Origin: Burkholderiales bacterium
GTDB taxonomy: Bacteria; Pseudomonadota; Gammaproteobacteria; Burkholderiales; Burkholderiaceae_D
Direction of reading: 5' to 3'
NCBI GenBank assembly: GCA_016197345.1
Contig: JACPVY010000260.1
Location: forward strand, 1-6,502
DNA: 6,502 bases
The notes below the pieces were generated by a model. It saw only the letters and a list, made by a program, of their open reading frames with translations. It made no database searches and was not told the origin of the DNA. Both the position numbers and the translations under genes were made by a program. This document shows positions 5,327 to 6,502 of this stretch, piece by piece; position 1 is the first letter of the stretch; each line of letters begins with the position of its first letter.

Positions 5327-6306
5327 TAGAATCCCAGATCGGCAAGAAGGTCATCAACATTATCTTGATCCAATGCCGTGGTAGGCACGGATGGGCCTTG
5401 CATCAATTGCGCTGGCTTATGAATTTTTTCACGAATTGCCGGCGGCGCATTATCACGCAATAGTTCAGCCAGCTCTTTTTCGACCGTCTTGGTGATGTTG
5501 ACCACTTTTTTGATCAATTGACCTGTGATGTCTTGGAAATCTTGCGCCATCATGATTTCGAGCAAACGGGCTTTTTCTTTTTCCGTTGCCTCGCCCACCA
5601 TAATCGCAAATTGTTTGGAATCACCCGCTAGTACTTTGAATTCGTCGAGGCTAATTTTGCCTTCAAACAATTGCTGCCAGCGCGTTTCCATCTTCTTGGC
5701 TTCCTTCGACAAATCGTCTTGCGCCGGCATGCCATCATCTAGCGTATTCAGCACTTTGTTGGCGGCTTGCTCCGTCAACGTGGCAACGTATTCGAGACGA
5801 TCCTGCGCATCAGAAATTTGTGATGAGGCTTCGGTTAATGCCTTGTCATAGCCTAGTTCACGCATCGAATCATGCAGCAAGCGAACGATAGCACCAAGGC
5901 GCTCATACATCGGACGCTCATGAGCAACATCAGTGACGACCTCAGCGGCAGCCACCATTTCAGGTGAAATTTCGATATCTGCATCTTGCACGCCTATGGT
6001 CAGTGCAAATTCTTCGCCAGGCGGCTCGTGCGTCTTCGCAGGCGCTGCAGGGGGGGGACTAAGAACTACCGGGGGACTGCTGGCGGCCAAGGCAAACAAG
6101 GCATCCATATCATCCTCATCGACGCTGGCGGCAGCAGGTGCTGGCGTCTTTACGGAGTTGTTTTGCTCAAACAAAGCATCCAGATCATCCTCATCGGCCG
6201 GTGCCGGTGCTGGTGCCGGTGCTGGCGCAGCAGGTCGTACATGCCACCAATCCATCGCCTGGCCACGACCTCGAGGTCCTGGGGCGTATCGGCGGAGCGG
6301 CGCCAC
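5326..6306 (-). CDS. cheZ: Chemotaxis protein phosphatase CheZ (5' end replaced at a junction)
   Basis: CheZ dephosphorylates CheY-P and so resets the flagellar switch. The core, from ERLGAIVRLLHDSMRELG (135-152) to the end, follows E. coli CheZ closely, including the active-site helix IMMAQDFQDITGQLIKK with Asp259 and Gln263 (E. coli D143 and Q147). The C-terminal CheY-binding helix DNVDDLLADLGF ends the protein. The frame reads 326 codons from an ATG at 6306, against 214 in E. coli. The extra N-terminal part is Ala/Pro-rich and carries two copies of an acidic D-E-D-D-[LM]-D-A-L-F motif (38-46, 63-71). The first ~25 residues are not CheZ: they are another frame of the neighbouring TetR fragment, so the true start is lost and real cheZ sequence begins near 6225. 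The stop overlaps the cheA start. Confidence 0.9.
   Translation of the reverse strand: MAPLRRYAPGPRGRGQAMDWWHVRPAAPAPAPAPAPADEDDLDALFEQNNSVKTPAPAAASVDEDDMDALFALAASSPPVVLSPPPAAPAKTHEPPGEEFALTIGVQDADIEISPEMVAAAEVVTDVAHERPMYERLGAIVRLLHDSMRELGYDKALTEASSQISDAQDRLEYVATLTEQAANKVLNTLDDGMPAQDDLSKEAKKMETRWQQLFEGKISLDEFKVLAGDSKQFAIMVGEATEKEKARLLEIMMAQDFQDITGQLIKKVVNITKTVEKELAELLRDNAPPAIREKIHKPAQLMQGPSVPTTALDQDNVDDLLADLGF
6094..6199 (-). repeat. Tandem acidic motif repeat in cheZ
   Basis: Two near-identical coding units for D-E-D-D-[LM]-D-A-L-F are spaced 25 codons apart. They are separated by an Ala/Pro-rich spacer, and a further Ala-Pro run precedes the first copy. At the DNA level the units differ by only a few bases, so one unit is probably a duplication of the other. 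Confidence 0.7.
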
Positions 6307-6502
6307 TCCTCGATGAAGGCGTCCATGAATGAGGTCAGCGGAGCCACCACGGCCTGCTGAAACAAGTTGGCCTTACTGGTGAAGTGAAAGTAGATGAGCC
6401 GCTCGGAAACGCCTGCCGCGGCAGCGATCTCCCGCGAGGTCGTCTTGTGATAGCCGTTCGCGGCGAACAAGTCTCGAGCCATTGCGGTCGAGAGATCGAT
6501 GA
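6225..6502 (-). CDS. TetR-family regulator, DNA-binding part, truncated at both ends
   Basis: The frame shows a typical TetR N-terminal domain: ARDLFAANGYHKTTSREIA, then the helix-turn-helix AAAAGVSERLIYFHF, then a helix leading into the ligand-binding domain (FMDAFIEEWRRS). An ATG at 6482 is probably internal, because the frame stays open upstream as IDLSTA and that fits helix 1 of the family, so the real start lies beyond the right edge. Homology stops near GGMYDLLR (about base 6225); the frame then runs into the Ala-Pro repeat of cheZ in the wrong frame, reading His/Arg repeats, and stops at 6150-6152. Only ~90 of the usual ~190-210 residues remain. The piece looks GC-richer than the rest and actinobacterial in flavour, which is an impression only. 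Confidence 0.75.

Noticed and set aside
5326..6482. Possible genuine TetR-CheZ fusion protein
   Set aside because: The two homologous parts are in different frames, so no single protein joins them.

Overview
This window looks like a betaproteobacterium, probably of the order Burkholderiales or a close relative. The signs are a CepI/SolI-like acyl-homoserine-lactone (AHL) synthase, an RsaM-like gene placed between synthase and receptor, a cheZ-cheA pair, and moderate base composition. I cannot name the genus. The last ~270 bases look richer in G+C and carry an unrelated TetR fragment, so the right end may not belong to the same locus or organism.

Layout: (1) Bases 1-415, minus strand: the N-terminal part of a PilZ-like protein that runs off the left edge. 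(2) Bases 416-1358: a long stretch without a convincing gene. It holds one small ORF with a good ribosome binding site (754-894), a 12-bp palindrome, an imperfect hairpin and a G-quadruplex-type G-tract. (3) Bases 1359-3151: a quorum-sensing module. luxI and an RsaM-like regulator lie on the minus strand, and luxR diverges on the plus strand. Two CTGT-N8-ACAG-like operators sit upstream of the RsaM gene and of luxI, each about 43 bases from a plausible start of transcription. The luxR gene is broken: about 19 codons of a normal start are joined, out of frame, to the receptor from about the TraR W85 equivalent onward, so the core of the AHL pocket is missing. (4) Bases 3152-3304: a convergent gap with a hairpin. 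(5) Bases 3305-6306, minus strand: cheZ and cheA, overlapping as TAATG. (6) Beyond about 6225: a truncated TetR-family regulator in another frame, joined to the Ala-Pro repeat of cheZ.

How the parts work together: LuxI would make an AHL signal and an intact LuxR would bind it at the two lux-type boxes to activate rsaM and luxI, while the RsaM-like protein would damp the circuit. With luxR interrupted as read here, the loop should be unresponsive or altered unless another LuxR acts in trans. CheA phosphorylates CheY and CheZ dephosphorylates it in flagellar chemotaxis. This operon merely converges on luxR; no direct link between the two systems is visible.

The two most informative anomalies are the luxR deletion and the TetR/cheZ junction. 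Either may be biology or assembly error.
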